A stretch of 64,000 bases of DNA from Nitrosomonas sp. (GTDB lineage: Bacteria; Pseudomonadota; Gammaproteobacteria; Burkholderiales; Nitrosomonadaceae): NCBI RefSeq assembly GCF_019752095.1, contig NZ_JAIEMO010000004.1, positions 1 through 64,000 of the forward strand, given 5' to 3'. The notes beneath the pieces are model-generated. The model worked only from the letters and a program-made list of their open reading frames with translations, made no database searches and was not told the origin of the DNA. Positions 40,932 to 52,735 of the stretch are shown here, piece after piece; positions within the stretch are counted from its first letter, which is position 1; every line of letters begins with the position of its first letter. Both the position numbers and the translations under genes were made by a program.

Positions 40932-42497
40932 TCAACCAATTTGTATGATTCTAGCCACTGACGGTATTCCGTCAAGATTCCATACGAAAAGCATATAGAA
41001 GCCAGGAGGAGCTGCATTGGCTGAGGCAGGGGTTTTTACTGTTACGATAGGATTGCCTTTTTGCGCGGTCGACAGGTTAAAAAAACGGGTTTCATTATTG
41101 AATGCATGCGTAGTAGCGCCAATGCGCACCAACGTGATTCTGGAAATATTTTCAGTAGCTTCGATAGAAAATTGCTCATTCCAGCCCAGCATGGTTGTTG
41201 GGGCATCCACAATGACCGGTCGAGGAGAAAATTGACCGCTCCCATCTTTTTTAAATAGGTAAGGTGGGTAGTAAATTTCACCATTAAGCTGAGTTAAAGG
41301 GCCGGGCGTGCCGCCGCCTCCAGTAATCACGCTTGCATCCGGAAGAAGCAGTGAAGTTGAATGATACAAGCGAGGGGTGGCTGCTCTTGCTGTCGATTTC
41401 CATATTTTTGTGTTGGAATTCCAAAGTTCAGAGTCCAGTGCTGCACCTGCCAAATCGTTGCCAGTTGATGATCCTCCATTGACCCAGACGGAGCCATTGG
41501 CAAGAACTGTCGCATTGCTGTACTGACGATTTTTTGCCAGAGTGCCGCCCGAAGTCACGACAGGTTCGCCATTACCATTGATGTTGACAACAAGCGCTGT
41601 GCGATTGTCACGAATGGATAGTATGCGACCAGGGGCGTACATTATGCTTGGCAAGCTGTTAATACCCGGTGTTATGGTTGATAGATACTTTGAGAGCGTG
41701 CCGGTGCCTGATGTATTGAGCTTGTACATTGCGCCGTCGTGCCCGAGAATAAACAACTTGCCCTGTGGGTTTACCCAGGCCCTGGGATAAAACCATGCTT
41801 CTCCAGTGCCGCCCAGTGCTCCGTAAGCGGAGTCACTGGTCGCAGAGCTAAGTGCACGCCAATGACCATTTTTCGCACGCACTTCCGGCGTCGGTGAGTA
41901 AGTTGCTACCGTAGCCGGTATGGTGGGTGTTCCTGGAAAATCCCTGCTGTTACGGCCCCCCATCACGACATGCTGACCATTGGGCAACGTTACTGCAGTC
42001 GCGTACCAACGCTTAAACGTCATATTCTGAGGAAGGTGTGTCAGGGTATCGGTAGACGAGTCAAAAATATTCACGTTATTGTGAGCATACTGTCTCTTCG
42101 TGTTCAAAAAGGCGTCACCACCAAAGAAAAGACCGCGGCCATCTGGAAGATGCGCCTGACCAGCACAGTAAATGTCGGTAAGGGTTGTGTTAGGTAATGT
42201 CTCGAACGCATTGGTTCCAATGCCGAGTGATGGATCCCAGATAACATAGAGCAGATTGCCAATTTGCGTACCCACAGTATCGGTTCCGTAAGCAATTACC
42301 CGCCCATCCGGCATCAGCATCATTGCGATCGGGACCACAGGCCAGTCGTGCAACAGGCCGAATCTGCCTTTCAGATGCGCCTGCGACCCTGCTGCTACTG
42401 CTGGAGCGGCAATTGTGAAGGAAAGAAACAAGACCAAAATAGCTGGAAGATACTTTAGATGCCAAATTCTTTGAGCGGAAAGAGGGCGCTTAAACAT
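40932..42497 (-). CDS. Galactose-oxidase-like secreted protein (kelch, DUF1929)
   Basis: 521 residues with a signal peptide ending near APAVAAG. Kelch-type repeats dominate the middle (LPDGR, LPNGQHVVMGGRN). The C-terminal part is the DUF1929 domain of galactose oxidase-like copper radical oxidases. Candidate copper and cofactor residues are seen in order: a Cys in IYCAGQAHLPDGR, a Tyr in RWYATAV, a Tyr-His pair in RLYHSTSLLLPD, and a His in TTHAFNNE. Periplasmic or extracellular alcohol oxidation is the family-level expectation; the substrate is unknown. Confidence 0.85.
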   Translation of the reverse strand: MFKRPLSAQRIWHLKYLPAILVLFLSFTIAAPAVAAGSQAHLKGRFGLLHDWPVVPIAMMLMPDGRVIAYGTDTVGTQIGNLLYVIWDPSLGIGTNAFETLPNTTLTDIYCAGQAHLPDGRGLFFGGDAFLNTKRQYAHNNVNIFDSSTDTLTHLPQNMTFKRWYATAVTLPNGQHVVMGGRNSRDFPGTPTIPATVATYSPTPEVRAKNGHWRALSSATSDSAYGALGGTGEAWFYPRAWVNPQGKLFILGHDGAMYKLNTSGTGTLSKYLSTITPGINSLPSIMYAPGRILSIRDNRTALVVNINGNGEPVVTSGGTLAKNRQYSNATVLANGSVWVNGGSSTGNDLAGAALDSELWNSNTKIWKSTARAATPRLYHSTSLLLPDASVITGGGGTPGPLTQLNGEIYYPPYLFKKDGSGQFSPRPVIVDAPTTMLGWNEQFSIEATENISRITLVRIGATTHAFNNETRFFNLSTAQKGNPIVTVKTPASANAAPPGFYMLFVWNLDGIPSVARIIQIG

Positions 42498-42878
42498 CTT
42501 ATACCTCCTAATATTGAAAGTATGAAAATCATGGATAATGAATTGTTATATTTCTATTAAAAATAGTAAAGAGAATTCCACGTTCAAATAATAGAAAATA
42601 TAAAGTGCAAGTAATAATTGTCCGACTTTTTTATAGGCAGCTTGTCTGGATTACTGCGTTTCACTTTCTTGGGTGTTTAACAGGCCGCTGTATTTTTTCT
42701 TTCCTATTGCTGGTGAATAGCTGACTTGAATTTGTATCTCCTGTTTGCAGAAAAATGTAAACAGTACTGGTAAGAATCATAGATTATTCTCGTTAATCTG
42801 GGATAGCCTATTGTTTCCTCAAGGTTTATAAAGAAATGTCGTAAGAAATTTCACGCAATATTATTCAGGAGTTCAAAA
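42498..42878. other. Gap without a recognised gene
   Basis: This 381-base AT-rich stretch separates two divergent genes (the galactose-oxidase-like gene to the left, the HDOD gene to the right) and would hold both promoters. TTAACAGGCCGCTGTAT near 42677 weakly resembles the TTAACAGGCTGTT end of the TIR repeat. No terminator or gene is evident. Confidence 0.4.
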
Positions 42879-43724
42879 ATGCCTCAACCAGTCTCAAGAA
42901 AATTATCAGATTGGGTCGATTTCCTCACAAGGGCAGAAATTCCTGTTCTCAAACAAACTGCACGTAATCTTGAGGTTCTCACACAAGATGAGCAGAACTT
43001 GAATGCACGAAATTATGCAAATGTTGTGAAAAATGACCCATTGATGACAGTAAAGCTCATGCGCTATATGCAAGAGCATAAGCACCGTTCCCAAGAGCAC
43101 GATGTGATGGAAGCTGAGCAAATTGTAATGATGCTTGGACTTGAAACGATGCTTAAGAAAATTCCTGCCAAACCATTGGCCGAAGAAGTTCTTGGGCGCA
43201 ATAATATGCATGCACTCATTTTTTTGTTGAAAACCACTCATCGTTCCAATATGGCTGCATCTTATGCTTATGACTGGGCAATTCGTTTGCATGATTTGCA
43301 TTTTGCTGATATTCGTTTGGCTGCCCTGTTGCACGATATTGCAGAAATGTTGATGTGGTGCTTTGCACCTGCTGAAATGCTAAAGATCAAGCAACTACAA
43401 AAACAGAATAAAGCATTAAGGAGTGCAATAGTACAAGAAAAAATTTTGGGATTCACTTTAAATCAATTGCAACATGAGCTTGCTGTCAGATGGAGATTGC
43501 CTGAGCTATTGATTACACTGATGGATGATGAGCATGCAAAATTACAGCGAGTTCGCAATGTCATACTTGCAGTAAATCTGGCCAGGCACTCCGCTAATGG
43601 CTGGGACGATGCTGCATTGCCGGACGATTATGAAGATATTTCCAAGCTCTTGCACCTGCAAGCGTGTGATGTCATGACCATCGTCGGCGCTAACAAGCAA
43701 TACGAAAGTACCAGCCTTGCCTGA
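42879..43724 (+). CDS. HDOD domain protein
   Basis: 281 residues with an AGGAG ribosome site. The HDOD domain covers almost the whole protein: VVKNDPLMTVKLMRYMQ, MMLGLETMLKKIP and AALLHDIAEMLMWCFAPAEM, the last with an HD pair. HDOD proteins act in signal transduction or stress responses and often accompany c-di-GMP systems; no catalytic activity is established. It converges on trpC with a 15-base gap. Confidence 0.9.
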   Translation: MPQPVSRKLSDWVDFLTRAEIPVLKQTARNLEVLTQDEQNLNARNYANVVKNDPLMTVKLMRYMQEHKHRSQEHDVMEAEQIVMMLGLETMLKKIPAKPLAEEVLGRNNMHALIFLLKTTHRSNMAASYAYDWAIRLHDLHFADIRLAALLHDIAEMLMWCFAPAEMLKIKQLQKQNKALRSAIVQEKILGFTLNQLQHELAVRWRLPELLITLMDDEHAKLQRVRNVILAVNLARHSANGWDDAALPDDYEDISKLLHLQACDVMTIVGANKQYESTSLA

Positions 43725-43739
43725 GAAATAAACTATCAA

Positions 43740-44597
43740 TTACGAAAACAGGCGCGCCAATTCAATGCCTGGATCTTCCGCGCGCATGAAAGCTTCCCCG
43801 ACGAGAAAACCATTAACTTGGTGACTGCGCATGCGCGCAACATCTGCTGGCGTATGAATTCCACTTTCGGTGACGACAATTTTTTGGGATGGGATTGAGG
43901 GGAGCAATTCCAAGGTTGTATCGAGTGATGTTTCAAAAGTATGCAGGTTACGATTATTGATTCCAATTAATGGCGTTGATAGCTGTAGAGCCATTTCTAG
44001 TTCAGCAGCATCGTGGATTTCTACCAGAACAGCCATTCCCAGTGAGCCAGCCAGCTGCTCAAGCTTTAACATGCGCTCCGGAGGTTCATTTTTTGAGCTT
44101 CCTGACTGATTGCCGCATTCCAGTAGGAAAGCGCTTACAATCAACAAAATACAATCTGCATTCATCGCGCGTGCTTCGGCAATCTGATAATCTTCCAGAA
44201 TGAAATCTTTACGTAAGACTGGAAGTGAGCAGGCACTTCTGGCAGCTTGTAAATATTGAGGGCTACCCATAAAAAATTGTTGATCGGTCAATACGGAAAG
44301 ACAAGCTGCGCCATGCTGAGCATAGGTTTGAGCTATCTCGGCAGGGTTGAATTCAAATGATTGTGTGTTCTCCGAGGTACGTCCACGCAAAACGCCCTTA
44401 CTGGGGCTGGCCTGTTTAATTTCAGCAATAACCGCCGATTTTCCGGCAGCGATTTTATTTTGAATGGCGGCGACAAAATCTCGTGGCGATGCTGCGGATT
44501 GTGCTTCTTGAAGTAAGATGGGATAAGGTTTTAATGTCTTGGCAATCTCTACTTCTTGTTTCTTTACAGTAAGTATTTTATTTAGAATATCAGGCAT
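43740..44597 (-). CDS. trpC: Indole-3-glycerol phosphate synthase
   Basis: 285 residues. Seen: [15 protein letters not shown], the catalytic Lys region ([13 protein letters not shown]), [19 protein letters not shown] and [12 protein letters not shown]. It converts CdRP to indole-3-glycerol phosphate. Between VSA and MAVLVEI there are about 14 extra residues compared with E. coli TrpC ([17 protein letters not shown] region), so a loop is enlarged. It follows trpD with a 4-base gap. Confidence 0.96.
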   Translation of the reverse strand: MPDILNKILTVKKQEVEIAKTLKPYPILLQEAQSAASPRDFVAAIQNKIAAGKSAVIAEIKQASPSKGVLRGRTSENTQSFEFNPAEIAQTYAQHGAACLSVLTDQQFFMGSPQYLQAARSACSLPVLRKDFILEDYQIAEARAMNADCILLIVSAFLLECGNQSGSSKNEPPERMLKLEQLAGSLGMAVLVEIHDAAELEMALQLSTPLIGINNRNLHTFETSLDTTLELLPSIPSQKIVVTESGIHTPADVARMRSHQVNGFLVGEAFMRAEDPGIELARLFS

Positions 44598-44601
44598 GTT
44601 T

Positions 44602-45627
44602 TTAATTCGTATTTCTATTAGTAAATTCCACTAGGTCATGAAGTTTTTTCAATGCACCGCCACTTTCGATGGCTCTCTGTGCCGCCCTGATTCCCAATTC
44701 CAGTGTGTCAGCGACTCCAGCAGCATATATCGCGGCACCGGCGTTCATTACAACGATATCCCGTGCAGGTCCGGGAGTGTTTTTCAGGGCCGAGAGTAGC
44801 ATTAATTTTGCATCTTCATTGCTGCTAACCTGGATAGTCTCGATGCTAGAGGATTTAAGGCTGAAATCTTCCGGTTTGACGCTATAAACGGTTACTTTGT
44901 CATTTTTTAATTCACCGATAATCGTTTCACCGGTGATCGTAATTTCATCCAATCCATCCTTGCCATGCACAATCAGTACGTGCCGACTGCCCAAACGTTG
45001 CAGCACATGGGTTAGGGTTCCCACCAGATCTTCACTGAAAACACCTAATACTTGTCTTTTAGCACTGGCGGGGTTCGTTAATGGTCCCAGAATATTAAAT
45101 AAGGTTTTGATGCCTAATTCACGTCGTACCGGAGCAGCATATTTCATGGCGGAATGATAATTGGGGGCGAACATAAAACCGACGCCAATCTCACTCAGAC
45201 TTTGGGCGACTTGCTGGGGTGTTTGGTTGAGATTGACGCCCAGTGCTTCCAGTACATCAGCACTGCCGGATTTGCTGGAAACGGATCTGCCGCCATGCTT
45301 GGCGACTCGAGCGCCTGCGGCAGCAGCTACAAAGGCCGATGCTGTTGAGATATTAAAGGTGTGCAGGGAATCTCCGCCGGTGCCGCAAGTGTCGACTAAA
45401 TGAGCATCATTGAGAGCATCGACTTTGGTCGCAAATTCACGCATGACTTGTGCTGCGGCAGCTATTTCTCCGATAGTTTCTTTTTTTACCCGAAGACCGG
45501 TAATGATTGCGGCGATGAGCATCGGTGAAATTTCACCTTGCATGATTTGCCGCATTAAAACGATCATATCATCATGCAATATTTCCTGTTGCGCGATGAT
45601 CCGTTGTAGCGCTTCTTGTGGATTCAT
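44602..45627 (-). CDS. trpD: Anthranilate phosphoribosyltransferase
   Basis: 341 residues. Seen: [23 protein letters not shown] with the GTGGD phosphate site, [21 protein letters not shown], and [10 protein letters not shown]. It joins anthranilate to PRPP. It lies between trpG and trpC in a leftward trpGDC operon; the intergenic gaps are 4 and 27 bases. trpE is not in the window. Confidence 0.97.
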   Translation of the reverse strand: MNPQEALQRIIAQQEILHDDMIVLMRQIMQGEISPMLIAAIITGLRVKKETIGEIAAAAQVMREFATKVDALNDAHLVDTCGTGGDSLHTFNISTASAFVAAAAGARVAKHGGRSVSSKSGSADVLEALGVNLNQTPQQVAQSLSEIGVGFMFAPNYHSAMKYAAPVRRELGIKTLFNILGPLTNPASAKRQVLGVFSEDLVGTLTHVLQRLGSRHVLIVHGKDGLDEITITGETIIGELKNDKVTVYSVKPEDFSLKSSSIETIQVSSNEDAKLMLLSALKNTPGPARDIVVMNAGAAIYAAGVADTLELGIRAAQRAIESGGALKKLHDLVEFTNRNTN

Positions 45628-45654
45628 GAGATTGCCTTTATTCAGTTCGATCGA

Positions 45655-46218
45655 TTAACGATTAAGGAAATTCTCGAGCATTTGATGTCCATGCTCACTC
45701 AAAATAGATTCAGGGTGAAACTGGATGCCCTCAATAGCGAGGGTTTTATGGCGTACGCCCATAATTTCATCGTCTTGAGTCCATGCCGTAATCTCTAGAC
45801 AATCGGGTAGGGTTGAGCGCTCAACGACAAGAGAGTGGTAGCGAGTGGCAATAAACGGATTAGGTAAGCCTCGAAAGACACCGATGTCATGATGATAAAT
45901 CGGAGATGTCTTGCCATGCATCAATTGTTTTGCATGAATAACCCGCCCGCCGAATGCTTGCCCGATGCTCTGATGCCCAAGACAGACGCCTAGAACGGGG
46001 ATATTCTGGCTGAATTGATGAATGACAGATAACGATACGCCTGCTTCATTCGGAGTGCAGGGGCCTGGAGAAATCACAATTCGCTCGGGGTTTAATTGCG
46101 AAATTTTATCTAGAGTAATTTCATCATTTCGGTATACAACAACCTTTTCTCCCAATTCAGAAAAATACTGCACCAAGTTATAGGTAAAAGAATCGTAATT
46201 ATCAATCATTAATAACAT
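45655..46218 (-). CDS. trpG: Anthranilate synthase component II (glutamine amidotransferase)
   Basis: 187 residues. Begins [15 protein letters not shown]; has the nucleophile Cys in [11 protein letters not shown] and the catalytic His-Glu in GIQFHPES. It supplies ammonia to TrpE and may also serve as PabA. First gene of trpGDC and divergent from rpsF across a 240-base gap. Confidence 0.96.
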   Translation of the reverse strand: MLLMIDNYDSFTYNLVQYFSELGEKVVVYRNDEITLDKISQLNPERIVISPGPCTPNEAGVSLSVIHQFSQNIPVLGVCLGHQSIGQAFGGRVIHAKQLMHGKTSPIYHHDIGVFRGLPNPFIATRYHSLVVERSTLPDCLEITAWTQDDEIMGVRHKTLAIEGIQFHPESILSEHGHQMLENFLNR

Positions 46219-46366
46219 GATTTTTGTGTGCGTTGTTTGTAATGGTTATTTCTGAAGTTTTTGAAAAAATATAAAATCCAATGTCGAGACCCTTGGGTCA
46301 AGCGGATAAATTTTACCAGTTCGCTTGGTATGCGAATAATATTATTCGCAGTTATTTGAACTCTAT

Positions 46367-46440
46367 TTGATATTGCCTTATTAATTCAGTAAAATAGTGT
46401 GTTTTTCAACCTTGTCTCACCATCGTGATTGATGGGAGAC
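46367..46440 (+). promoter_or_regulatory. rpsF promoter and leader hairpin
   Basis: -35 TTGATA (46367-46372), 17-base spacer, -10 TAAAAT (46390-46395). The leader then folds into a 10-base stem with a single bulged A (46414-46424 with 46431-46440, GTCTC-A-CCATC paired to GATGG-GAGAC). This stands 20 bases before the rpsF ATG. S6-S18 leaders that mediate feedback are known in other bacteria; whether this is one was not tested. Confidence 0.6.
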
Positions 46441-46460
46441 TTACAACCCAAAAGGAATTT

Positions 46461-46880
46461 ATGCGACATTACGAAATAGTCTTTATTGTTCACCCTGATC
46501 AAAGTGAACAAGTGCCTGCAATGATCGAACGCTATCGTGGCATTGTGACTTCCAAGAACGGCACAGTTCATCGAGTGGAAGATTGGGGGCGTCGCCAACT
46601 TGCTTATCTGATTCAGAAAGTTCATAAAGCGCATTATGTATTGATGAATATTGAATGTAACCAGGAAATTCTGGATGACTTGGATCATGCTTTCAAATTC
46701 AGTGATGCGATTCTACGCCATTTAACCATTAAAACTAAGGGTCCTGTCACTGAACCATCACCCATGATGCGTCAGGTAGAGAGAGCCGGTCCTGCGAGCT
46801 CGTCGGGTTCAGAGGAGACCACGGATGAATCGAATTCTGATGAGGTTTCAGAAGAGCCCGGTGTTGCTGCTACTGTATAG
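46461..46880 (+). CDS. rpsF: 30S ribosomal protein S6
   Basis: 139 residues from the ATG at 46461, with AAAGGA five bases upstream; an upstream frame is not used. It begins [18 protein letters not shown] and has the S6 hallmarks [14 protein letters not shown] and [10 protein letters not shown]. The C-terminal tail beyond residue 105 is acidic and Ser-rich ([16 protein letters not shown]). First gene of rpsF-priB-rpsR-rplI. Confidence 0.97.
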   Translation: MRHYEIVFIVHPDQSEQVPAMIERYRGIVTSKNGTVHRVEDWGRRQLAYLIQKVHKAHYVLMNIECNQEILDDLDHAFKFSDAILRHLTIKTKGPVTEPSPMMRQVERAGPASSSGSEETTDESNSDEVSEEPGVAATV

Positions 46881-46891
46881 TCTGTCAGAAA

Positions 46892-47188
46892 TTGGAATGT
46901 AATCAGACAACTATTTGCGGGAAAATCGTCAAATTAGGCATTTTACGCTACACCCCTGCTGGCACTGCCGTGACTGAATTTACGGTAAGTCATGGGTCTC
47001 AACAAAAAGAGGCAGGTGTTGTGAGGCAAATAGTCTTTGATATTCCTGTGGTCGTGATGGGGGAGCCAGCCTTGGCCGTTGCAGAATTTAAGATTAACAG
47101 CAGAGTTAAGCTCACCGGATTTCTCAATAGAAAGAGTCACATGAATCAACAGTTGGTGTTGCACTCAGATCAAATTGAACTCATTTAA
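46892..47188 (+). CDS. priB: Primosomal replication protein N (PriB)
   Basis: 98 residues from a TTG at 46892, no in-frame ATG being available. OB-fold ssDNA-binding protein: ICGKIVKLGILRYTPAGTAVTEFTVSH, then a QIVFDIPVVVMGEPA strand pair and KLTGFLNRKSHMNQQLVLH. It works in PriA-dependent replication restart. Position between rpsF and rpsR is the standard one. Shine-Dalgarno is weak, and the TTG is close to the rpsF stop (12 bases), suggesting translational coupling. Confidence 0.9.
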   Translation: MECNQTTICGKIVKLGILRYTPAGTAVTEFTVSHGSQQKEAGVVRQIVFDIPVVVMGEPALAVAEFKINSRVKLTGFLNRKSHMNQQLVLHSDQIELI

Positions 47189-47206
47189 TTATAAATAGGA
47201 ATAAAT

Positions 47207-47491
47207 ATGGCACGTTTTACTAGTAGGCGTAAAGACAGTAAGGATAAAGAAAGAGATAAAAAAGCCAATCGCCCTTTATTTAAGCGCAAAAAGTTTTGTC
47301 GCTTCACCGCGGAAGGCATCAAACAGGTAGATTATAAGGATATTGAAATTTTAAAAGATTTCATTAATGAGAACGGCAAGGTAATTCCAGCGCGGATTAC
47401 CGGCACGACTTCTTTTTATCAGCGCCAGCTGGGTACAGCAATAGAAAGAGCACGTTTTCTGGCGCTATTACCTTACACGGATCGTCACTAG
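47207..47491 (+). CDS. rpsR: 30S ribosomal protein S18
   Basis: 94 residues. Recognised by [13 protein letters not shown], the middle [11 protein letters not shown] and the ending [13 protein letters not shown]. The N-terminal extension is highly basic. An AGGA site is present. S18 pairs with S6 on the 30S platform. A single Cys is in KKFCRFT, so a C+ form of S18 is possible. Confidence 0.97.
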   Translation: MARFTSRRKDSKDKERDKKANRPLFKRKKFCRFTAEGIKQVDYKDIEILKDFINENGKVIPARITGTTSFYQRQLGTAIERARFLALLPYTDRH

Positions 47492-47502
47492 GGAGAAATG
47501 AT

Positions 47503-47958
47503 ATGCAAATCATTTTGATGGAAAAAATAAGTAATTTGGGTCAATTAGGTGACGTGGTTAATGTTAAAAGCGGTTTTGCTAGAAATTATCTGATCCCGCA
47601 AGGTAAAGCAAAACGTGCAACTGAGCAGGCTATTGCAGAATTTGAATCCAAGCGGGTAGAACTGGAGAAGAAACAAGCTGCAATTTTAACGGCAGCCCAG
47701 GCTGTCGCGGCAAAACTTGAGGGTTTGCTGGTACAAATTTCTCAGAAAGCTGGCAGTGATGGGAAATTATTTGGTTCTGTCACCAATGTAAATATTGTCG
47801 AGGCACTTGCCGGGCTGGGTTTTTCAGTTGAACGGACGATGATTCATATGCCGAATGGTCAATTAAAGCAAGTGGGTGACTACCCACTAACGGTCTCGCT
47901 GCATAGCGATGTGACAGCGAGTATTACTGTCTCGGTACTGGGTGATTCCGTGCTCTGA
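47503..47958 (+). CDS. rplI: 50S ribosomal protein L9
   Basis: 151 residues. Begins [32 protein letters not shown], the classic L9 head; a long connecting helix and a C-terminal domain ([28 protein letters not shown]) follow. Last gene of the rpsF operon, followed by an intrinsic terminator. Confidence 0.97.
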   Translation: MQIILMEKISNLGQLGDVVNVKSGFARNYLIPQGKAKRATEQAIAEFESKRVELEKKQAAILTAAQAVAAKLEGLLVQISQKAGSDGKLFGSVTNVNIVEALAGLGFSVERTMIHMPNGQLKQVGDYPLTVSLHSDVTASITVSVLGDSVL

Positions 47959-47988
47959 TAAATTAAATTTTATTAGTTTATTTGAAAG

Positions 47989-48012
47989 AAGGACTATTCG
48001 TAGTCCTTTTTT
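47989..48012 (+). terminator. Intrinsic terminator after rplI
   Basis: AAGGACTA-TTCG-TAGTCCTT gives an 8-base perfect stem with a stable TTCG loop, and T48007-48012 is the T-run. It ends the ribosomal operon 30 bases after the rplI stop and lies upstream of the dnaB start. Confidence 0.92.
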
Positions 48013-48070
48013 CATTTGTGATTCAGCAAGTGGTAGAATCAAACATCCTTCAACTGAGTTTTCGATACCT

Positions 48071-49459
48071 ATGGCGCAATCACCGATTAGTCTCCATCAG
48101 GATCAGCTTATAGATCCCTATAAAACACCTCCTCATTCGATTGAGAGCGAGCAATCGGTACTCGGAGGGCTGATGCTGGACAATAACGCGTGGGAGAAAG
48201 TCGCCGATGTTATTACCGATGGCGATTTTTACCGGCAGGATCACCAACTGATTTATCACCATATTTGTAAACTGATTGAACAGAACAAACCGGCTGACGT
48301 CATTACCGTGGCGGAATCGCTGGAAACATCAGCAGAGCTGCAGACTATCGGTGGGCTTGCGTATATTGGCGCCATGGTGCAGAACACGCCTTCGGCGGCA
48401 AATATTAAACGCTACGCGGAAATAGTTCGTGAACGCTCAATCATGCGTAATTTAGCGCAAGTGGGTGTGCACATCACAGATTCCGCTTATAACCCAGTGG
48501 GGCGCTCCGCTGCAGATTTATTAGATGAAGCGGAAGCGAGAGTATTTGAGATTGCTGAAGAAGGTGCTCGTGGTAAAGAAGGCTTCACGGGCATTCAACC
48601 CCTTTTGCGGCAAGTGGTCGAGCGGATAGAATTGCTATACAGCCAGGATAATCCGAGCAATGTAACCGGGATTGCATCGGGTTTTCACGATCTTGATCAA
48701 AAGACATCCGGATTCCAGCCGGGCGACCTGATTATAGTTGCAGGGCGTCCATCCATGGGGAAAACCGCTTTTTCGTTGAATATTGCAGAGCATGTAGCAC
48801 TGGAATTAAACAAACCCGTTGCGGTGTTCAGTATGGAGATGGGAGGCGCGCAGCTGGCCATGCGGATGCTGGGGTCCGTGGGGAAACTGGATCAACATAA
48901 GGTGCGTACCGGTCGTCTGGACGATGAAGATTGGCCAAAATTGACGCACGCCTTAGGCAAACTGAATGAGGCGCCCATTTTTATTGATGAGACGGCGGCG
49001 TTAAATGCGCTTGAACTCAGAGCGCGTTCCAGACGGTTATATCGCCAGTATGGTGAATTGGGTTTGATTGTGGTTGATTATCTGCAACTCATGTCCTCCA
49101 GTAGCCAGGGAGAGAATCGTGCCACAGAAATCTCAGAAATATCACGTGCGTTGAAAGGGTTGGCGAAAGAATTGAAGGTGCCGGTGATTGCGCTATCGCA
49201 GCTCAATCGCAGTCTTGAGCAACGACCCAACAAACGTCCAGTTATGTCGGATTTGCGTGAATCTGGGGCGATTGAACAAGACGCCGATGTGATTCTGTTT
49301 ATTTACCGCGATGAAGTGTATAACCCGGATTCGCCAGATAAAGGGATTGCCGAAATCATTATTGGCAAGCAGCGTAATGGTCCGATCGGAAAAGTTGATC
49401 TAACGTTCCTGGGCGAATACACACGCTTTGAAAGCCATGCCAGACCGGAATATTATTAA
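48071..49459 (+). CDS. dnaB: Replicative DNA helicase
   Basis: 462 residues from the ATG at 48071; an upstream frame reads through the rplI terminator and is rejected. N-terminal DnaB domain (HSIESEQSVLGGLMLDN), then the RecA-like ATPase: GRPSMGKTAFSLN (Walker A), LIVVDYLQLM (Walker B), ALSQLNRSLEQRPNKRPVMSDLRESGAIEQDADVI. It unwinds DNA at the replication fork. No strong Shine-Dalgarno. Confidence 0.97.
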   Translation: MAQSPISLHQDQLIDPYKTPPHSIESEQSVLGGLMLDNNAWEKVADVITDGDFYRQDHQLIYHHICKLIEQNKPADVITVAESLETSAELQTIGGLAYIGAMVQNTPSAANIKRYAEIVRERSIMRNLAQVGVHITDSAYNPVGRSAADLLDEAEARVFEIAEEGARGKEGFTGIQPLLRQVVERIELLYSQDNPSNVTGIASGFHDLDQKTSGFQPGDLIIVAGRPSMGKTAFSLNIAEHVALELNKPVAVFSMEMGGAQLAMRMLGSVGKLDQHKVRTGRLDDEDWPKLTHALGKLNEAPIFIDETAALNALELRARSRRLYRQYGELGLIVVDYLQLMSSSSQGENRATEISEISRALKGLAKELKVPVIALSQLNRSLEQRPNKRPVMSDLRESGAIEQDADVILFIYRDEVYNPDSPDKGIAEIIIGKQRNGPIGKVDLTFLGEYTRFESHARPEYY

Positions 49460-49583
49460 TCGAATCTTATTATCCGATGACTGTTTTCTTGAAAATCTGC
49501 ATTTAACTTCCAGAGCGTTGCACAGATAACGGAATTGTGTGCTTTATATTGAAAAGGCGTGTTTCAGGATAGAGAGATGATCG

Positions 49584-50804
49584 GTGAAGTATAAGAAGAA
49601 GCAATCAAGATATCAGTGGTCATTCTTGCAACGATTGTTGTGCCTGTCCGTCATGATCCTCTTGGCCGGATGTGTATCGCCGATGGCGTTGAATCGTGCT
49701 GTGATTGCCTATGATGAAGCGGTTACCGACTCCATATCACAGCAGCTACTGGTAAATATCGTCCGTGCGCATTACCGTCAACCGGTGCATTTTACCGGTG
49801 TATCCAATATTGCCGCGACTTTTACTTTTTCCGCCAATGCGGGTGCCATGCCGGCATTAGGAGGACTTGCCGGAGCAACGCTGATGCCAATTTTTGGTGG
49901 CAGCTTAGCCGAGAGTCCAACGATTAGCATCGTCCCAATCGAAGGAGAGGAGTTTACTCAACGTTTGCTCACGCCATTTCCGCAAAGCAAGTTAACGTTG
50001 TTGCTGCGCCAGCACTTTGATGTCGACATGTTGCTACGCATGATGGCGCAGGAGGTGCGCTTGATGAACCCCGAGCAACAGAGTGTTTATCGCAACAACC
50101 CGTCGGATAAAGCCGGTTATGAAATGTTTCGTCGCGTGGTGCTGCATTTCTCAGCAATCCAGGATCATAACCAATTGTATGCCGAACCGTTGCTGTTGAA
50201 TCATACCTGGAAGATTCCGTCCAGTTCGATTGTGCCCGATAGCTTTCAGTCGCTGCAAAAGGAATTTACCGTGCACTATCATGCTGAGGACGATACCTTT
50301 ACTTTGCGTAAACAAATCCCAGGGCCAATTCTAATTACCAACTATGATCCCGATAGGCTTTCCGAAGAAGAGCGCGAAGCACTGAACGAGCGTGCTAGAG
50401 ACTGGGATGTCAGCGATATCGCGTTTGATATCCGTGCTGGCCATTATGGCGGCGAGTGGCCGATGAGTGGTGTGTTCCGGCTAAGGAGCTTTCACTCGAT
50501 TCTTGGTTTTCTTGGTAAATCCCTTGGCTATGAGAAGGGATATCATGTCGAGAAAGATGCTAGAACGCCGCCCATCCTCCACAACGAGAATCCTGATCAA
50601 ACCATGGAATTTATGGCCTCAAATTCGTCTCCTTCCGATGTCGATTTTTCTATCCGCTGGAATGACCGGTTCTATGCGGTCAATACGGTAGGATCGCATG
50701 CGCGCTGGAATCGGGATGCCTTTCAGCTCTTGTTCCTGCTGTTCCAAATGACCGTCACCGACCTGCCGCGCATCGGAGTGCCGAGTATTACAATTGCTAA
50801 GTAG
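49584..50804 (+). CDS. Hypothetical lipoprotein
   Basis: 406 residues from a GTG. An N-terminal hydrophobic stretch leads to the lipobox LLAGC (near residue 30). The mature part has SISQQLLVNIVRAHYRQPVHF, an A/G-rich segment around residues 75-100 (beta or loop), and a C-terminal half with QLLFLLFQMTVTDLPR. It resembles uncharacterised lipoproteins of proteobacteria; no function could be assigned. It stands before the N-ATPase operon, separated by about 125 bases with an independent promoter region. Confidence 0.75.
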   Translation: MKYKKKQSRYQWSFLQRLLCLSVMILLAGCVSPMALNRAVIAYDEAVTDSISQQLLVNIVRAHYRQPVHFTGVSNIAATFTFSANAGAMPALGGLAGATLMPIFGGSLAESPTISIVPIEGEEFTQRLLTPFPQSKLTLLLRQHFDVDMLLRMMAQEVRLMNPEQQSVYRNNPSDKAGYEMFRRVVLHFSAIQDHNQLYAEPLLLNHTWKIPSSSIVPDSFQSLQKEFTVHYHAEDDTFTLRKQIPGPILITNYDPDRLSEEEREALNERARDWDVSDIAFDIRAGHYGGEWPMSGVFRLRSFHSILGFLGKSLGYEKGYHVEKDARTPPILHNENPDQTMEFMASNSSPSDVDFSIRWNDRFYAVNTVGSHARWNRDAFQLLFLLFQMTVTDLPRIGVPSITIAK

Positions 50805-50901
50805 TTAAGAGGTTTTGAAAAAGTTACTTGAAAGTAGATGCGATATTAAAATTTAAAGTAGTTAATTCAGAGCATACTTTGCGAAAGGATTAGGATGCTA
50901 A

Positions 50902-52730
<1,829 letters not shown>

Positions 52731-52735
52731 CGATC

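Noticed and set aside
49584..50804. Lipoprotein as an N-ATPase subunit.
   Set aside because: No sequence link to AtpR or other Fo subunits; the lipobox and length do not fit.
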